Source: Thioalkalivibrio sp.
GTDB lineage: Bacteria > Pseudomonadota > Gammaproteobacteria > Ectothiorhodospirales > Ectothiorhodospiraceae
Length of the DNA: 6,608 nt
Direction: 5' to 3'
Assembly (NCBI GenBank): GCA_007119005.1
Contig: SKQM01000050.1
Coordinates: 1 to 6,608, forward strand
The notes below the pieces were generated by a model, which saw nothing but the letters and a program-made list of their open reading frames with translations, had not been told where the DNA came from and searched no databases. This document shows, in pieces, positions 5,638 to 6,608 of this stretch. The stretch's first letter is position 1. Each line of letters opens with the position of its first letter. The position numbers were made by a program, and so were the translations under genes.

Positions 5638-6608
5638 GTGGCCACGCCGCGCGCGGAGTCCGAGGGCCTCAGCCCTAAGGACGCCACCACGCTGGTCGAA
5701 AACATGGAGACCGGGGCCCGTCGCCCCGGTTCTCCAACACGGCTACTGATCTATCTGACAGCGCTCTCGTGGACGCTGTTTCAACTCTGGATCGTCTCGC
5801 CCCTGCCCTACTCGCTGGCCTTCGGAGTCATCCCGGAGACGCAGGCACGTTCGATCCACCTTGCCTTCGCGGTCTTTCTGGCTTTCCTCCTATTCCCGGC
5901 GCGCCTGCCCTCGGCACGCGGGCCGCATATCGCCGCGGCGTTCTACGCGCTGCTAGGCCTCGGGTTCTGGCTGCTCGCCTGGCAGCAGCACCAGGCCGAC
6001 CAGCCGTGGGTGATCGTCTACGTACTGCTGGGTTTCGTGGCGCTCGCGCTGGCATGGCCGGCCTGGCGGGTCGCGCCACTCGAGCGCATTCCGGCGGTGG
6101 ACTGGCTGCTCGCGCTGACGGCAGCGTTCGCGGCCGGCTATCTGTTCCTGTTTCATCAGGAACTCGCCCAGCGTCCGGGCCGGCCAGAACTGGCCGATCT
6201 GATCGCCGCCGGCCTCGGCATGCTGCTGTTGCTCGAGGCGACCCGACGCGTGCTCGGTCCGGCGCTGATGGTGATTGCCGGCGCTTTCCTGATCTACACC
6301 TTTGCGGGCCCGTGGATGCCCGACCTGCTCGCGCACCGCGGCGCGTCGTTCGGGCGCGCGATGTCGCAGCAGTGGCTGTCGAACGAGGGCGTATTCGGGA
6401 TCGCCCTGGGCGTTTCCACCAGCTTCGTGTTCCTGTTCGTGCTGTTCGGCGCGCTGTTGGAGAAGGCCGGCGCCGGAGGCTATTTCATCCGCGTCGCCTT
6501 CTCCTTGCTCGGACACATGCGCGGCGGGCCGGCCAAGGCCGCGGTGGTCGCCTCCGGGCTCACCGGCGTCGTCTCGGGGTCGTCGATCGCGAACGTGGTC
6601 ACTACCGG
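5638..6608 (+). CDS. TRAP transporter fused permease (4TM/12TM, DctQM-type, TAXI-associated), 3' end outside window
   Basis: The inner-membrane part of the TAXI-TRAP system, in which the small (DctQ-like) and large (DctM-like) membrane subunits are fused in one chain. The frame stays open for 323 codons to the window edge. After a cytoplasmic tail containing LVENMETGARRPG (19–31), hydrophobic segments are visible at about 36–53, 72–88, 98–115, 123–142, 153–172, 185–200, 206–222 and 252–273. Family hallmarks are LSWTLFQLWIVSPLPYSLAFG (43–63), NEGVFGIALGVSTSFVFLFV (249–268), FGALLEKAGAGGYFI (270–284) and GGPAKAAVVASGLTGVVSGS (296–315) followed by SIANVVTT. The GTG at 5638 is the first start after the in-frame TGA at 5632–5634 and keeps the conserved 'TGARRP' tail. 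The alternative ATG at 5704 would leave only one residue before it. The Shine-Dalgarno match is weak. Start confidence is moderate; product confidence is high. Confidence 0.93.
   Translation, partial: MATPRAESEGLSPKDATTLVENMETGARRPGSPTRLLIYLTALSWTLFQLWIVSPLPYSLAFGVIPETQARSIHLAFAVFLAFLLFPARLPSARGPHIAAAFYALLGLGFWLLAWQQHQADQPWVIVYVLLGFVALALAWPAWRVAPLERIPAVDWLLALTAAFAAGYLFLFHQELAQRPGRPELADLIAAGLGMLLLLEATRRVLGPALMVIAGAFLIYTFAGPWMPDLLAHRGASFGRAMSQQWLSNEGVFGIALGVSTSFVFLFVLFGALLEKAGAGGYFIRVAFSLLGHMRGGPAKAAVVASGLTGVVSGSSIANVVTT
5707..5734 (+). promoter_or_regulatory. Strong stem-loop in the first codons of the TRAP permease
   Basis: ACCGGGGC (5710–5717) pairs perfectly with GCCCCGGT (5723–5730) around a 5-nt CCGTC loop. 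The stem can be extended by GAG/CTC (5707–5709 with 5732–5734) if T5731 is bulged. It starts about 100 nt after the binding-protein stop codon. There is no U-tract after it, so it is not an intrinsic terminator. A role in protecting the upstream message from 3' decay or in dampening permease translation is inferred. The same bases encode the ETGARRPG tail, so coding constraint and GC content may explain part of the pairing. Confidence 0.45.

Overview
The window is GC-rich bacterial DNA. Its gene content and protein motifs fit a gammaproteobacterium; the glyA–nrdR–ribD–ribE–ribBA order and the GlyA N-terminus (MFS…) are typical of that class. An Ectothiorhodospiraceae-like or Thioalkalivibrio-like host is my guess from GC content, the REP-type palindromes and the TAXI-TRAP transporter. 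It is an inference, not something the sequence shows.

The left two thirds (1–4271) is a conserved housekeeping block read on the minus strand. In transcription order it holds glyA (serine hydroxymethyltransferase), nrdR (ribonucleotide reductase repressor), ribD (bifunctional deaminase/reductase), ribE (riboflavin synthase alpha chain) and the first 86 codons of ribB/ribBA (DHBP synthase), which runs off the left edge. glyA, nrdR and ribD are tightly packed: a 9-bp gap, then a 4-bp GTGA stop/start overlap. ribE is separated from ribD by 213 bp filled largely by REP-like palindromes. A good sigma70-type promoter is visible upstream of glyA. No FMN riboswitch is visible in front of any rib gene in the window.

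The middle (4272–4625) is a divergent intergenic region. It carries the glyA promoter, a second cluster of the same REP-like palindromes, and the strong Shine-Dalgarno sequence of the rightward operon.

The right third (4626–6608) is a TAXI-type TRAP transporter read on the plus strand. A secreted solute-binding protein with a clear signal peptide and two probable disulfides is followed 31 bp later by a large fused DctQM-type permease that continues past the right edge. The permease has a GTG start. A strong 8-bp stem-loop lies in its first codons, about 100 nt after the binding-protein stop.

Nothing here looks like a wholly new system. The points worth a second look are the shared REP family at both intergenic loci, the expanded linker in RibD that also contains two REP-sized hairpins, and the hairpin between binding protein and permease.
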